Source: Acidobacteriota bacterium | GTDB lineage: Bacteria; Acidobacteriota; Terriglobia; Terriglobales; Acidobacteriaceae | Assembly (NCBI GenBank): GCA_023265315.1 | Contig: JAHFUA010000008.1 | Coordinates: 1 to 43,998, forward strand | DNA length: 43,998 nucleotides | Direction of reading: 5' to 3' | Part shown: piece by piece, positions 18,144 through 25,888 of the stretch | Layout of the letters: each line of letters begins with the position of its first letter | How positions within the stretch are numbered: the stretch's first letter is position 1 | Notes under the pieces: generated by a model | What the model saw: only the letters and a program-made list of their open reading frames with translations | What the model was told of the DNA's origin: nothing | The model's database searches: none | Made by a program: the position numbers and the translations under genes

Positions 18144-18779
18144 CTACCTTGCGGGCGCTTTCGCCGGCTTGGGCGGCGCCGCCTGCGGAGTGCTGTCGTG
18201 ACTGAAGAATGTGGTCGCCAAGCAGCTCACCACCACGCTCTCGCTGGGAGCATACTGGTACGTCTTGCGCACCTTGGCGTCACCCGGCTTCTTCACCGAC
18301 GCCATCTGCAATCCACCCACGTTGATGATCCGTTCCAGCTTGCTGGTGCGGTCGAAAAAGTTGAGCACCGAGTAGTAGGGGCCGTCGATGTCCATCTCGA
18401 AGGGCGCCTCGGTGTAGAACTCGCGCGCGGCGACGGGCTTCGAGGTGTAACGGCGGACCTCCACCCCGGCGGAAGCGGCTGTGGCCTGCATAATGTGCAT
18501 GAACTGGTCGGCCTCCTTCTCGTCGGGAACGATCTTCTTCAAGATCTCGAGCTGCTGCTCGAGGGCCGCGATCTTCTGCTCCAGTTCTCGTTCTTGGTCG
18601 CGGTACGGCCGCAGCAGGGTGTTCTCGCGCTGCTTGGCCTGCAGTGCGGTGTTCGCCACCCGATTGGCTTCCGTCAGGCGCCGCAACTGCAGGAAATAAA
18701 ATCCGACCGTCAGAGCGACCGCTCCGCCCACGATGATGGCCACTTGCGTCTTGCCCGGCAATTCGCTGAACTTCGCCAT
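18144..18779 (-). CDS. pilO: Type IV pilus inner-membrane platform protein PilO
   Basis: 211 residues: a short cytoplasmic tail, one membrane helix (VAIIVGGAVALTVGFYFLQL), a coiled coil (RENTLLRPYRDQERELEQKI, AALEQQLEILKKIVPDE), and a ferredoxin-like periplasmic domain (FEMDIDGPYYSVLNFFDRTS). It pairs with PilN in the alignment complex. It lies 15 bases downstream of pilN. Confidence 0.92.
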   Translation of the reverse strand: MAKFSELPGKTQVAIIVGGAVALTVGFYFLQLRRLTEANRVANTALQAKQRENTLLRPYRDQERELEQKIAALEQQLEILKKIVPDEKEADQFMHIMQATAASAGVEVRRYTSKPVAAREFYTEAPFEMDIDGPYYSVLNFFDRTSKLERIINVGGLQMASVKKPGDAKVRKTYQYAPSESVVVSCLATTFFSHDSTPQAAPPKPAKAPAR

Positions 18780-18794
18780 ATGCGACCGTCCCGG

Positions 18795-19388
18795 TTACGA
18801 TTTCTGCCGCTGCGGCTGCTTCTCGCAGACCAAGGTAAAAGCGAACGCCTGCATGGTGCGCACCTGGTCGTCCTGGTAGGACTCCTTCATCTCCACGTTC
18901 TTGAAGTAGCCGGTGCGCTTCAGGTTCGCCATGAGGTTGGCCACGGCATCGATGCTCAGCGCCGTGCCCTCGATGTTGATGTTGGGGCCGTCATCGTTCA
19001 TCTTGTTGAGCCAGACGGCGTCGGTGGCGTTCACGGTGTCGCCGATCATGGCCAGCAGTTCCTTGGGACCGGATTGCTGCGCCCGCAGCCGGTCGATGAC
19101 GTCCACCCGCCGCTGGTAGAGTTCGGCCTGCTTGTTCTTCTGCTCTACCCGCGCCTTCACCTGGAGGAGCTCGCGGTTCTCTTTTTCCGCTTTCGTCATG
19201 TCGGCGGCGAGGCGCCGGCTCTCGTGGTTCAGCTTGTACCACCAGCCCAGGTTCACCCCCGCGGTGAGCACCACCACCACCAGCGCGACAATCATGAGGT
19301 TGGGCCCGGGGCCGCTGACGGCCGGCACCGCCACCGTCCGCTTGCCCCGCTTCGATTTCGGAACGCTCAGCAGATTGATGCGGATCAT
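18795..19388 (-). CDS. pilN: Type IV pilus inner-membrane platform protein PilN
   Basis: 197 residues. It begins MIRINLL, the conserved PilN tail that binds PilM, followed by one membrane helix (LMIVALVVVVLTAGVNLGWW), a coiled coil and a periplasmic domain (INIEGTALSIDAVANLMANL). The start codon overlaps the pilM stop by 4 bases (19385-19388), so translation is coupled. Confidence 0.93.
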   Translation of the reverse strand: MIRINLLSVPKSKRGKRTVAVPAVSGPGPNLMIVALVVVVLTAGVNLGWWYKLNHESRRLAADMTKAEKENRELLQVKARVEQKNKQAELYQRRVDVIDRLRAQQSGPKELLAMIGDTVNATDAVWLNKMNDDGPNINIEGTALSIDAVANLMANLKRTGYFKNVEMKESYQDDQVRTMQAFAFTLVCEKQPQRQKS

Positions 19389-20440
19389 AGATTCTCGAAA
19401 CTCCTTAAGGCCAGGCCCACAGCCACCGCCAGTTGGCCCGGATTCTGGTCCACCAGGGCGGTGGTCTGGCCCAGCGGCAGCGCCACCCGCTGGAAGGGGT
19501 TGAGCAGCTCCACCGGGAGGGAGAACTCCTGGCGCAGCGCCTCGATCAGTCCCGGCACCTTGGACGAGCCCCCGGCCAGGTAAATGCGCTCGATGTGCTC
19601 GCCCGGCGCCGTGGCGCGGAAGAAGTCGAAGGTCTTCTGAATCTCCAGCACGATGATCTCGGTGACCTGCTGCAGGATGGGGGCTTTGGCATCCGCGCTG
19701 ACCGTGCCCACCTGCTGGCCCAGCTTGAGCGCCTCGGCGTCGTCGAAGCTGAGGTCAAGCTCCTTCTGCAGCGAGTCGGTGTACTGATTGCCGCCCACGC
19801 TCACGTCGCGCGTGAACAGCGGCGTTACGCCCTTCACGATGTTGATGTTCATTACGCTGGCGCCCAGATTCAGAAGGGCCACCGTCGCCCCCGGCGCCGG
19901 ATCGTAGTTGTACTCATAACAGTTCTGCAGCGCGAAGGCGTCGATGTCCACGATAGCCGGGCTCCTGCCCGCCAGCGAGAGCACGTTGGTGTAGTTCAGG
20001 ATCTTGTCCTTCTTGACCGCCACCAGCAGCACGTCCATCTGCGGGCCGCTGAGGTCCTCGGAGAGGATCTGGAAGTCGATGTTGACGTCGCTGATGTCGA
20101 AGGGAATGTGCTGCGCCGCCTCCGTCCCAATGTGCTCGGCCAGTTCCTGCTCGCTCATGGTGGGGATCGAGATCTTCTTCACGATCACCGAGTGCCCGCT
20201 CACCGAGGTGGCCACCAGCTTGGACTTCATGATGTTCTCGGTGAAAATCTTGCTGATGGCGCTGGAGACCGAGCCCGAATCCACGATCATCGAGTCCACC
20301 ACGATGTCGCTGGCCAGAGGCTCGAAGCCGATATGCGTCACCTCGATCTGCCCCTTGCTCTTCTTCAGCTCGATGGCCTTGATGCTGCTGGATCCGATGT
20401 CCAGCCCCACGACGTTTTTCGCTGCTCCGATTCCGAACAT
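19385..20440 (-). CDS. pilM: Type IV pilus assembly ATPase-like protein PilM
   Basis: 351 residues, actin-like fold, cytoplasmic. Phosphate motif VVGLDIGSSSIKAIELKKSK at the N-terminus, then TEAAQHIPFDISDVNIDFQI, and the second phosphate and adenosine motifs (ATVALLNLGASVMNINIVKG; ERIYLAGGSSKVPGLIEAL). It binds the PilN N-terminus and anchors the platform to the motor ATPases. An AGAGG site precedes the ATG. It follows the HTH gene by 10 bases. Confidence 0.95.
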   Translation of the reverse strand: MFGIGAAKNVVGLDIGSSSIKAIELKKSKGQIEVTHIGFEPLASDIVVDSMIVDSGSVSSAISKIFTENIMKSKLVATSVSGHSVIVKKISIPTMSEQELAEHIGTEAAQHIPFDISDVNIDFQILSEDLSGPQMDVLLVAVKKDKILNYTNVLSLAGRSPAIVDIDAFALQNCYEYNYDPAPGATVALLNLGASVMNINIVKGVTPLFTRDVSVGGNQYTDSLQKELDLSFDDAEALKLGQQVGTVSADAKAPILQQVTEIIVLEIQKTFDFFRATAPGEHIERIYLAGGSSKVPGLIEALRQEFSLPVELLNPFQRVALPLGQTTALVDQNPGQLAVAVGLALRSFENL

Positions 20441-20450
20441 GAAAGCGCCT

Positions 20451-20684
20451 CTAGTCCCCCGCCGCGGTGCGTGCGGCTCGTGGTTTCTTCTTCCCCCGCC
20501 CCTCGCCCAGCACGCTCTTACGCTCCATCCACGCGTCCAGGATGGTCTTCTTGAATTTCCAGCGGTTGCCGAGCTTGAAAGCAGGGATTTTTTCTTCGTA
20601 CACGTACTTGTACAGGGTGTCCGGACTGACGCCCAGATACTGCGAAGCTTGCCGTATGTTCATCACTTCCCGCGCTTCGGCCAT
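20451..20684 (-). CDS. Small excisionase-type helix-turn-helix protein heading the pil operon
   Basis: 77 residues, nearly all one winged-helix MerR/excisionase-like DNA-binding domain: MNIRQASQYLGVSPDTLYKY (helix-turn-helix) and KIPAFKLGNRWKFKKTILDA (wing and last helix). It ends in a basic tail (RGKKKPRAARTAAG). ATG 20684 fits the domain and has AAAGGG 10 bases upstream; GTG 20723 is in frame but less likely. The 10-base gap to pilM places it in the pil transcript, so a role in regulating pili is plausible but unproven. Confidence 0.85.
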   Translation of the reverse strand: MAEAREVMNIRQASQYLGVSPDTLYKYVYEEKIPAFKLGNRWKFKKTILDAWMERKSVLGEGRGKKKPRAARTAAGD

Positions 20685-20799
20685 GCTGCTTATGCCCTTT
20701 CCACAGGAGAGACCACGTGCCACTGCGGACCATGGCCTCTATCCGGCCCGGAGCTCCGGACCTCGCACAGAACCTGTTTTTTCGGGGGAGACTGCGTGA

Positions 20800-20830
20800 G
20801 TTATATCAGCGTTGCGGTAAGTACTGTCAA
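20800..20830 (-). promoter_or_regulatory. Probable promoter of the pil operon
   Basis: Minus-strand TTGACA (20830-20825) and TATAAC (20805-20800) are separated by 19 bases, slightly long; a GATATA reading gives 17. The 5' leader would be about 110 bases to the HTH gene. No sigma-54 site was found. Confidence 0.5.
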
Positions 20831-21007
20831 GGTACTAATCCCTGTTTTATCCGTGTTTTAGGGGGATTTTAGGCCATGTACTTCTGGAGTGGCCCCAAGC
20901 GATAGTCAAGACTGTGTAGATTAATGCTAAATGACCACAATAGGTAGCGGTGTTAACGCACTGGATTCGAAATTCGGGGCGCTCTTGTTACCGAAGTAGT
21001 ATAGCTC

Positions 21008-21043
21008 CCGTTTGCCTTGAGCAGGGCTCTCCACAGCAAACGG
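21008..21043. other. Nested hairpin in the gap between the HTH gene and aroF
   Basis: The gap 20685-21104 holds no gene. CCGTTTGC (21008-21015) pairs with GCAAACGG (21036-21043), enclosing a GAGC-AGG-GCTC stem. A second imperfect palindrome (AACACCGC with GCGGTGGTT) follows at about 21045-21080. There is no U-run, so these are not obvious terminators of aroF. Confidence 0.35.
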
Positions 21044-21104
21044 AACACCGCGGCAAATTATTGATACAGCGGTGGTTAGCGGAATCAAGATAAGTCGCAC
21101 CCGG

Positions 21105-22139
21105 TCAGCTTGCGCCTCCCCTCCAAGCTACCGCCACGGCGCACTTCTGAAGCGGCAACTCACGCATCATCGCCTGGAATTCGCGGCAGTCGAGCGACTG
21201 CGGACCGTCCGATAAAGCCCGCTCCGGATTGGGATGGACCTCGATGATCAGCCCATCCGCGCCCACCGCGATGGCCGCCTTCGAGAGCGGCGCGATCAAG
21301 CTGCGCCGTCCGGTGCCGTGCGAAGGGTCGGCGATCACCGGCAGGTGCGAAAGTTCCTTGGCCAGGGCGACGGCCGCCAGATCGATCGTGTTGCGCATCT
21401 CAGTCTCGAAGGTCTTGATGCCGCGCTCGCAGAGCACCACGTTGGGGTTGCCGCCGGTGAGCAGATACTCGGCCGCCAGCAGCCACTCCTTCACCGTGGC
21501 CGAGGGCCCGCGCTTGAGAAGCACCGGTTTGTCGATGGTCGCGAGGCGCCGCAGCAAGGCGAAGTTCTGCATATTCCGCGCACCCACCTGGAGCATGTCG
21601 GCGCGCTCGCAGATGGTGTCCACATCCTCCGTGCTCATCACCTCGGTGACCACGGGCAGGCCGGTCTCGCGCCGCGCTTCCGCCAGCAGATCGAGCGCTT
21701 CCTGGCCCAGACCCTGGAAATCGTAGGGAGACGTGCGCGGTTTGTAAGCGCCTCCGCGCAGCATGCGCGCGCCGGCGCTCTTCACCGCACGCGCTGTAGT
21801 TAGGAGCTGCTCGCGGGATTCCACCGAGCACGGCCCGGCGATAACCACCACCGGTTCGCCATTGCCGATGCGCACCCCTCCGACTTTGACCACCGTCCCG
21901 CCGGGCCGCACCTGGCGGCTCACCAGCTTGTAGGGCTGGGCGATGGCGACGACGTTATCCACGCCGGGCGCCGCCTGCAGGGCCTCGAGTTCATGGCGGC
22001 GGCCGTTGCTGCCCACGGCGGCGACGATGGTGCGCTCCACGCCGCGGGTGATGTGCGCCTGATACCCGGCCTCGCGGATGCGCTCGATGACATGCTCGAT
22101 CTGCTCCTCGGTTGCTCCGTCCTTCATGTTCACGATCAT
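21105..22139 (-). CDS. aroF: 3-deoxy-7-phosphoheptulonate (DAHP) synthase, type I-beta with N-terminal regulatory domain
   Basis: 344 residues; condenses phosphoenolpyruvate and erythrose 4-phosphate, the committed step to aromatic amino acids. An N-terminal ferredoxin-like domain ([20 protein letters not shown] to about residue 70), as in Thermotoga-type enzymes where it mediates inhibition by Tyr/Phe, precedes the barrel. The barrel shows [53 protein letters not shown], and [16 protein letters not shown]. An AAGGAG lies 9 bases before the ATG. A REPIN-like element and, beyond it, an aromatic leader-peptide attenuator lie upstream on the same strand. It is a monocistronic unit here. Confidence 0.96.
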   Translation of the reverse strand: MIVNMKDGATEEQIEHVIERIREAGYQAHITRGVERTIVAAVGSNGRRHELEALQAAPGVDNVVAIAQPYKLVSRQVRPGGTVVKVGGVRIGNGEPVVVIAGPCSVESREQLLTTARAVKSAGARMLRGGAYKPRTSPYDFQGLGQEALDLLAEARRETGLPVVTEVMSTEDVDTICERADMLQVGARNMQNFALLRRLATIDKPVLLKRGPSATVKEWLLAAEYLLTGGNPNVVLCERGIKTFETEMRNTIDLAAVALAKELSHLPVIADPSHGTGRRSLIAPLSKAAIAVGADGLIIEVHPNPERALSDGPQSLDCREFQAMMRELPLQKCAVAVAWRGGAS

Positions 22140-22168
22140 GACCCGTCTCCTTAAGGAAAGTCGCTAAT

Positions 22169-22387
22169 GGTTTCGGAGGGGCATGGCTTTAGCCATGCCG
22201 AAATCCATTCTTCGAGTTGTCATCCCGAGGACGCGCGAAGCGAGCTTGCGAGGTGAGCGCAACGAGGGATCTACAGTCTTCGCAGAACCTCGCGCCGCGC
22301 TCCCTCATTCCGTTCAGTCGCGCTTGCTCGGTCTGACAATCCGGTAACACCCTTCCGGCGCGGCTGAAGCCGCGCCCCTCCGAAACC
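22169..22387. mobile_element. REPIN-like element with 20-bp terminal inverted repeats, in the aroF leader
   Basis: A 219-bp non-coding element. The ends are GGTTTCGGAGGGGCATGGCT and, inverted, GGTTTCGGAGGGGCGCGGCT (18 of 20 identical). Each end contains an 8-4-8 palindrome (22180-22199 and 22357-22376). The interior carries CATCCCGAG...GAGGGATCT-type sequence and its partial inverse. No ORF is plausible. It sits between the attenuator and the aroF start codon. No target-site duplication was recognised. Confidence 0.65.
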
Positions 22388-22419
22388 TATTCGTGCTTCC
22401 AGACAAATGACTTCTGGAT

Positions 22420-22456
22420 AAATCAAAAGCCGCGATCCTTGAGAGATCGCGGCTTT
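22420..22456 (-). terminator. Intrinsic terminator of the aroF leader
   Basis: On the minus strand AAAGCCGCGATC and GATCGCGGCTTT form a perfect 12-bp stem around a 7-base loop, followed by TTGATTT. The symmetry allows some activity in either direction, but the U-richer side favours the minus strand. Confidence 0.75.
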
Positions 22457-22483
22457 GGGCTTGCTGAACTTGTGCGCCTTACA

Positions 22484-22570
22484 TCAGGCTGGCACGCACG
22501 GAGCGCCCGCGCCGCTACTCTCGAACCAGTAGCGGTAGCTAAAGCCGGCGCTAAATCGGGTGGCGTGCAT
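22484..22570 (-). CDS. 28-residue aromatic-rich leader peptide upstream of aroF
   Basis: ATG at 22570, TGA at 22486-22484. Aromatic residues are Phe6, Phe10, Tyr12, Tyr14, Trp15 and Phe16 (6 of 28), with the core FSYRYWFESS; the tail is Gly/Ala-rich and ends PCVPA. It starts about 3 bases after the predicted transcription start and has no ribosome binding site, so it would be translated from a nearly leaderless mRNA. Clustering of all three aromatic amino acids directly upstream of the DAHP synthase gene, and before a terminator, is the hallmark of an attenuation leader peptide. Confidence 0.65.
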   Translation of the reverse strand: MHATRFSAGFSYRYWFESSGAGAPCVPA

Positions 22571-22579
22571 GAAGCTGAA

Positions 22580-22609
22580 ACTATATGCAGAACCGGCGGG
22601 GCGCGTCAA
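22580..22609 (-). promoter_or_regulatory. Promoter of the aroF leader
   Basis: Minus-strand TTGACG (22609-22604), 18-base spacer, TATAGT (22585-22580). Only 9 bases separate the -10 from the leader ATG. Confidence 0.6.
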
Positions 22610-22663
22610 CCCTGTTTTCTCCTTACAGTCCCCGCCAAGGTCCTCGGCAAGAAAGGGGGAAGG

Positions 22664-22784
22664 GGCACGCCTTCAGGCGTGCCGTAAAAGGCAGGTAGAA
22701 ACTCGGCTTTAGCCGCTAACGGAATCCCCAGGGCCTAAAGGCCAATTCATTCGCGGTGCATATAGGCACGGCTAACGCCGTGCC
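22664..22784. repeat. Paired REP-like palindromes downstream of rne
   Basis: GGCACGCC-TTCA-GGCGTGCC (22664-22683) and GGCACGGC-TAAC-GCCGTGCC (22765-22784) bracket two shorter palindromes, GGCTTTAGCC (22705-22714) and GGCCTAAAGGCC (22732-22743). The first stem differs from the second by a compensated base pair. Non-coding. Confidence 0.65.
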
Positions 22785-22811
22785 CTTTCACCAGTTACCG
22801 CAATAGTGGAC

Positions 22812-25442
22812 CTAATTCAAATCAAACTGCTCCTGGTGCAGCGCGGGGTCTGATTTCACGATCACCGTGCGCCCGGCCAGTTCTTCCATCTCCTGCAGCC
22901 AGCGCCCGCCGTTCGCCTTCAGAGCTTTGACCACCTCGGGATTGGCGCGCAGCATGATGTCGCTGCGGTCGACGTGCTTGGCCAGCTTGCGCAGTTCGAC
23001 GTAGATCTCGTTGCAGATCGTGCTCACGGACTTCACCAGGCCGGTGCCGGTGCAGTAAGGGCAAGGCGCGCCCAGGGTGCGTTCCAGCGACTGGCGCACC
23101 CGCTTGCGGGTGATCGCCACCAGCCCGAAATCGTTGAAGTTGAGCACCTTGGAGGGCGCGCGGTCGTGCTTGAGCTCTTCTTCCAGGGCCTGCAGGACCT
23201 TCTGGCGGTTGCGGCGCTCGTCCATGTCGATGAAGTCGATGACGATGATGCCGCCCAGATCGCGCAGGCGAATCTGGCGCACGATCTCGCGGATGGCGTC
23301 CACGTTGGTTTTGACGATAGTGTCTTCCAGGCGCGCGGTCTTGCCCACGTACTTGCCCGTGTTGACGTCGATGGCCACCAGGGCCTCGGTCTGGTTGATG
23401 ACGATGTAGCCGCCGCTCTTCAGCCACACCTTGGACTTCAGCGCCTTGTTGATCTCTTCCTGGATGTTGAACTGCTCGAACAGCGGGGTTTCCTTGCTGT
23501 AGAGCTTCACGCGCTTGACCAGGCCGGGCTGGAAGCGGCTGACGAAGCGCAGCACGCGCTCGTACTCCTGCTCCGTGTCCACCCAGATCTGGGTGAAGGT
23601 GGCGGTCACCTGGTCGCGAAGAATGCGCTCCACCAGGTTGAGGTCGTGGTAGATCAGCGCCGGGGCCTTGCTGGACTCGGCGCGGTTGCGGATCTCCGTC
23701 CACAGGTTGAACAGGAAGCGGACGTCGGCGCGGAGATCGTCGTCGCTGGCTCCCGCGGCGGCGGTGCGCACGATGAAGCCTCCCGAGCCCTGGTGCTCGG
23801 CCAAAATCACCCGCTTCAGCCGCTGCCGCTCTTCGTCGCTGGCGATCTTGCGCGAAACGCCAATGTGATTCACCGTCGGCATGTACACCAGGAAACGCCC
23901 GGGCAGCGCGATGTGGCTGGTGATGCGCGCGCCCTTCTTGCCGATCGGCTCCTTGGCGATCTGCACCAGGATCTCCTGACCCTCCTTGAGCAGGTCGGTG
24001 ATCTTGGGCGCAGGACCGCGCTGGATGTTGCGGCGGGAGTGCATGCCGCGCCCGCCACGGCGGCGCCGGCGACGCTCGAAGGGCTGCTGCTCGGCCCGCT
24101 GCTGGAAGCCCGCGGTGCCAGGGGTCCCCCGGGTCTCGGCGCGAGCGCGGCCTTCTTCGCCCTGACCGTTCTCGCCGCCGGCAATGGCTTCCGCTTCCTC
24201 TTCCTCGCCTTCCTCCTCGCCCTGCTCGTCGCCTTCCTCGTCGAACTCTTGTTCCGCCTCGACCGCGGCGCGGTCGGTATCGGCCTCTTCCACGGCTTCG
24301 GTCAGGTCAGGAACTTCCACTGCGCCTGCGGCAGGGCTTGGCGCCTCGCGATCGAGGGTTTCTTCCTCGAGTTCTTCATATTCGGCGACGTCGAGCTCCT
24401 CTTCCACGGACGGGAGGTCGGCTTCTTCCTCTTCGATCTCCTCCTCTTCGATCAGGCCGGAGCCGGGGGTGAACGCCGCGGCAGCGTGCGCGTCGGACGC
24501 CTGGGAACGCTCGGTTGAGAATCCCCTGCCAGGTTCATCATGTGCCGTGTCGGCTTCTTCGCCCGCGAAAACGCCCGCAACGTTCATCTGGTCGAAGCGA
24601 GCTTCTTCTTCGTCGTCCAGAGTCGGCGGTAGCTGGTGGCTCTGCTGGGCGGCAGCACCGACACCGAAGCTTCTGTCCTCCTGCGTCGCGGCGGAGAATG
24701 GACGCGCCTCCGCCTGGTGCTCGCGTTCCAGGGAATCGCTGAGCGGCTCCATGGAGGCAGCCAGCGCGGCGGCATCGGCTGCCTGTGCGGCAGCCCCGGT
24801 GCTTACTGCGGCCGCAGTCGGCGCCGGCGCCGCCAAGCGCTGGTACTTGGAGATGGATTCACCGGGCAGGATGATGGGCTGGTATGCGGGCGCCGGCGCA
24901 CTCGCCTTTTCCTGCGGGTGCGGCTGCTCCTGGCGGGCAAATTTGCTCTCGGGGAAACCGCGGCCGCGGCCACGACGGTGGCGGCGTCCGCGCCAGCGAC
25001 GTCCGTCCTCGCCGCCATCTTGGTCCCGCTCGGGACCGCGCGCCGGCTCGGCAACGGCAGGCCGCGCGATCTCCTGCTCCTCCGCGACGGCCGGCGCCGG
25101 CTCAGCGGGGAGAGGCGGGGGAGGAGGAGCTTGCGCGCGCAGCTGCCCTCCGTTGCCGGTGGCATCCTCATGGGCGCGCGCGATCACTTGCTCGAACTCT
25201 TCCTGGTCTTCCTGCTCCTCCAGGAAATCGGTCACGTAAAGAAAGGCATCGCGCTCCAGGCCGACATCCACAAATGCCGATTGCATGCCCGGAAGCACGC
25301 GGGTGACGCGCCCTTTGTAAATGGACCCCGCGAGGGTGTACTCGTTCTCGCGTTCGAAGTAGATTTCAGTTAGCTGGTCTTCCTCGACCACCGCCACCTT
25401 GGTCTCATGTGGCGTCGAGGAGACATAGAGTTCCTTCGACAT
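22812..25442 (-). CDS. rne: Ribonuclease E/G family protein with a ~400-residue acidic insert in the S1 domain
   Basis: 876 residues. Endoribonuclease of mRNA decay and rRNA processing. The S1 domain begins GSIYKGRVTRVLPGMQSAFV (residues 39-58) but is interrupted after VTDFLEE (about 76) and resumes only at ITDLLKEGQEILVQIAKEP (about 481). The insert is Glu/Ala/Pro-rich with two Arg-rich patches (about 148-162 and 456-476). The catalytic core is normal: metal-binding Asp in AIDVNTG (692) and VIDFIDMDERRNRQ (736), and the zinc-link CPYC (794-797). The protein stops soon after the core, like RNase G, with no C-terminal scaffold tail. GGAGA lies 4 bases before the ATG, and the long upstream leader can form a GGACCC/GGGTCC hairpin (25569-25595). 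Confidence 0.93.
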   Translation of the reverse strand: MSKELYVSSTPHETKVAVVEEDQLTEIYFERENEYTLAGSIYKGRVTRVLPGMQSAFVDVGLERDAFLYVTDFLEEQEDQEEFEQVIARAHEDATGNGGQLRAQAPPPPPLPAEPAPAVAEEQEIARPAVAEPARGPERDQDGGEDGRRWRGRRHRRGRGRGFPESKFARQEQPHPQEKASAPAPAYQPIILPGESISKYQRLAAPAPTAAAVSTGAAAQAADAAALAASMEPLSDSLEREHQAEARPFSAATQEDRSFGVGAAAQQSHQLPPTLDDEEEARFDQMNVAGVFAGEEADTAHDEPGRGFSTERSQASDAHAAAAFTPGSGLIEEEEIEEEEADLPSVEEELDVAEYEELEEETLDREAPSPAAGAVEVPDLTEAVEEADTDRAAVEAEQEFDEEGDEQGEEEGEEEEAEAIAGGENGQGEEGRARAETRGTPGTAGFQQRAEQQPFERRRRRRGGRGMHSRRNIQRGPAPKITDLLKEGQEILVQIAKEPIGKKGARITSHIALPGRFLVYMPTVNHIGVSRKIASDEERQRLKRVILAEHQGSGGFIVRTAAAGASDDDLRADVRFLFNLWTEIRNRAESSKAPALIYHDLNLVERILRDQVTATFTQIWVDTEQEYERVLRFVSRFQPGLVKRVKLYSKETPLFEQFNIQEEINKALKSKVWLKSGGYIVINQTEALVAIDVNTGKYVGKTARLEDTIVKTNVDAIREIVRQIRLRDLGGIIVIDFIDMDERRNRQKVLQALEEELKHDRAPSKVLNFNDFGLVAITRKRVRQSLERTLGAPCPYCTGTGLVKSVSTICNEIYVELRKLAKHVDRSDIMLRANPEVVKALKANGGRWLQEMEELAGRTVIVKSDPALHQEQFDLN

Positions 25443-25675
25443 ACTGTCTCCGCGGCCGCTCGCTTCGCGAACGGCTCTACCGGCACGGAAACACGAGGGT
25501 GGGACCGAGACTTGCCGCCGAGGCGGGGTTGCGCACGGCGATGGGTCTGGAATGAAGCATGGAAGCGCGGACCCATAAGCCCTCGCGAAGGGTCCGGCGG
25601 CGCTCGGGGAGGATTCTCTGGCTACGGCTTAGAATCTTTTCACCTATGCGTCATCGCAGGACTTGTGGCCTCACT

Positions 25676-25718
25676 GCCGAAGCACTGCCGTTGCCTGGCA
25701 ACGCGGCCGTGCTTCGGC
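25676..25718. other. Long hairpin in the rodA-rne gap
   Basis: The 446-base gap 25443-25888 has no convincing gene. GCCGAAGCAC pairs with GTGCTTCGGC (10 bp), enclosing CGTTGCC-T-GGCAACG. There is no U-run. It could be a repeat element or a structured part of the rne leader. Confidence 0.45.
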
Positions 25719-25857
25719 GGGGCCGTTACCCGCCCTGCGGCGCTTGTTTCGCTTCAATCCTGTCCGGCCCCTCATGTGTGCGGCCGGGTTGCCCTCTTAT
25801 CGTGGGGCGATACGAAAATCCTGTTCGGGCCGCCTGTGGCGGTCGCCGTTGAATCAA

Positions 25858-25879
25858 GCCGCGGTCTCTCGCCCGCGGC
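25858..25879 (-). terminator. Possible terminator after rodA
   Basis: GCCGCGG and CCGCGGC form a 7-bp GC stem about 10 bases past the rodA stop, followed on the minus strand by TTGATTC. The weak U-run makes it uncertain. Confidence 0.35.
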
Positions 25880-25888
25880 GCGCAATCG

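Larger units (their letters stand above)
22420..22573 (-). promoter_or_regulatory. Putative aromatic amino acid transcription attenuator of aroF
   Basis: Predicted transcript from about 22573 to 22420. It encodes a 28-codon leader ORF whose Tyr12-Arg13-Tyr14-Trp15 codons form the 5' arm (22535-22528, CCGCTACT) of a perfect 8-bp hairpin with codons 18-20 (22519-22512, AGTAGCGG). Outer stems GCGCC/GGCGC and GCACGC/GCGTGC extend it into a rod. 28 bases after the stop comes an intrinsic terminator. A ribosome stalled at the Tyr/Trp/Phe codons would break the first hairpin and could let GCGGC (22515-22511) pair with GCCGC in the terminator (22453-22449). That antiterminator is only 5 bp and is the weakest part of the model. 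Confidence 0.65.

Noticed and set aside
20700-20740. Possible sigma-54 promoter near the pil operon (TGGCAC)
   Set aside because: The expected TTGC element at the right spacing is missing.
22426-22570. aroF leader as a 6S-type RNA because of its rod-like fold
   Set aside because: It is shorter than usual 6S RNA and contains an aromatic-rich ORF and terminator before aroF, which attenuation explains better.
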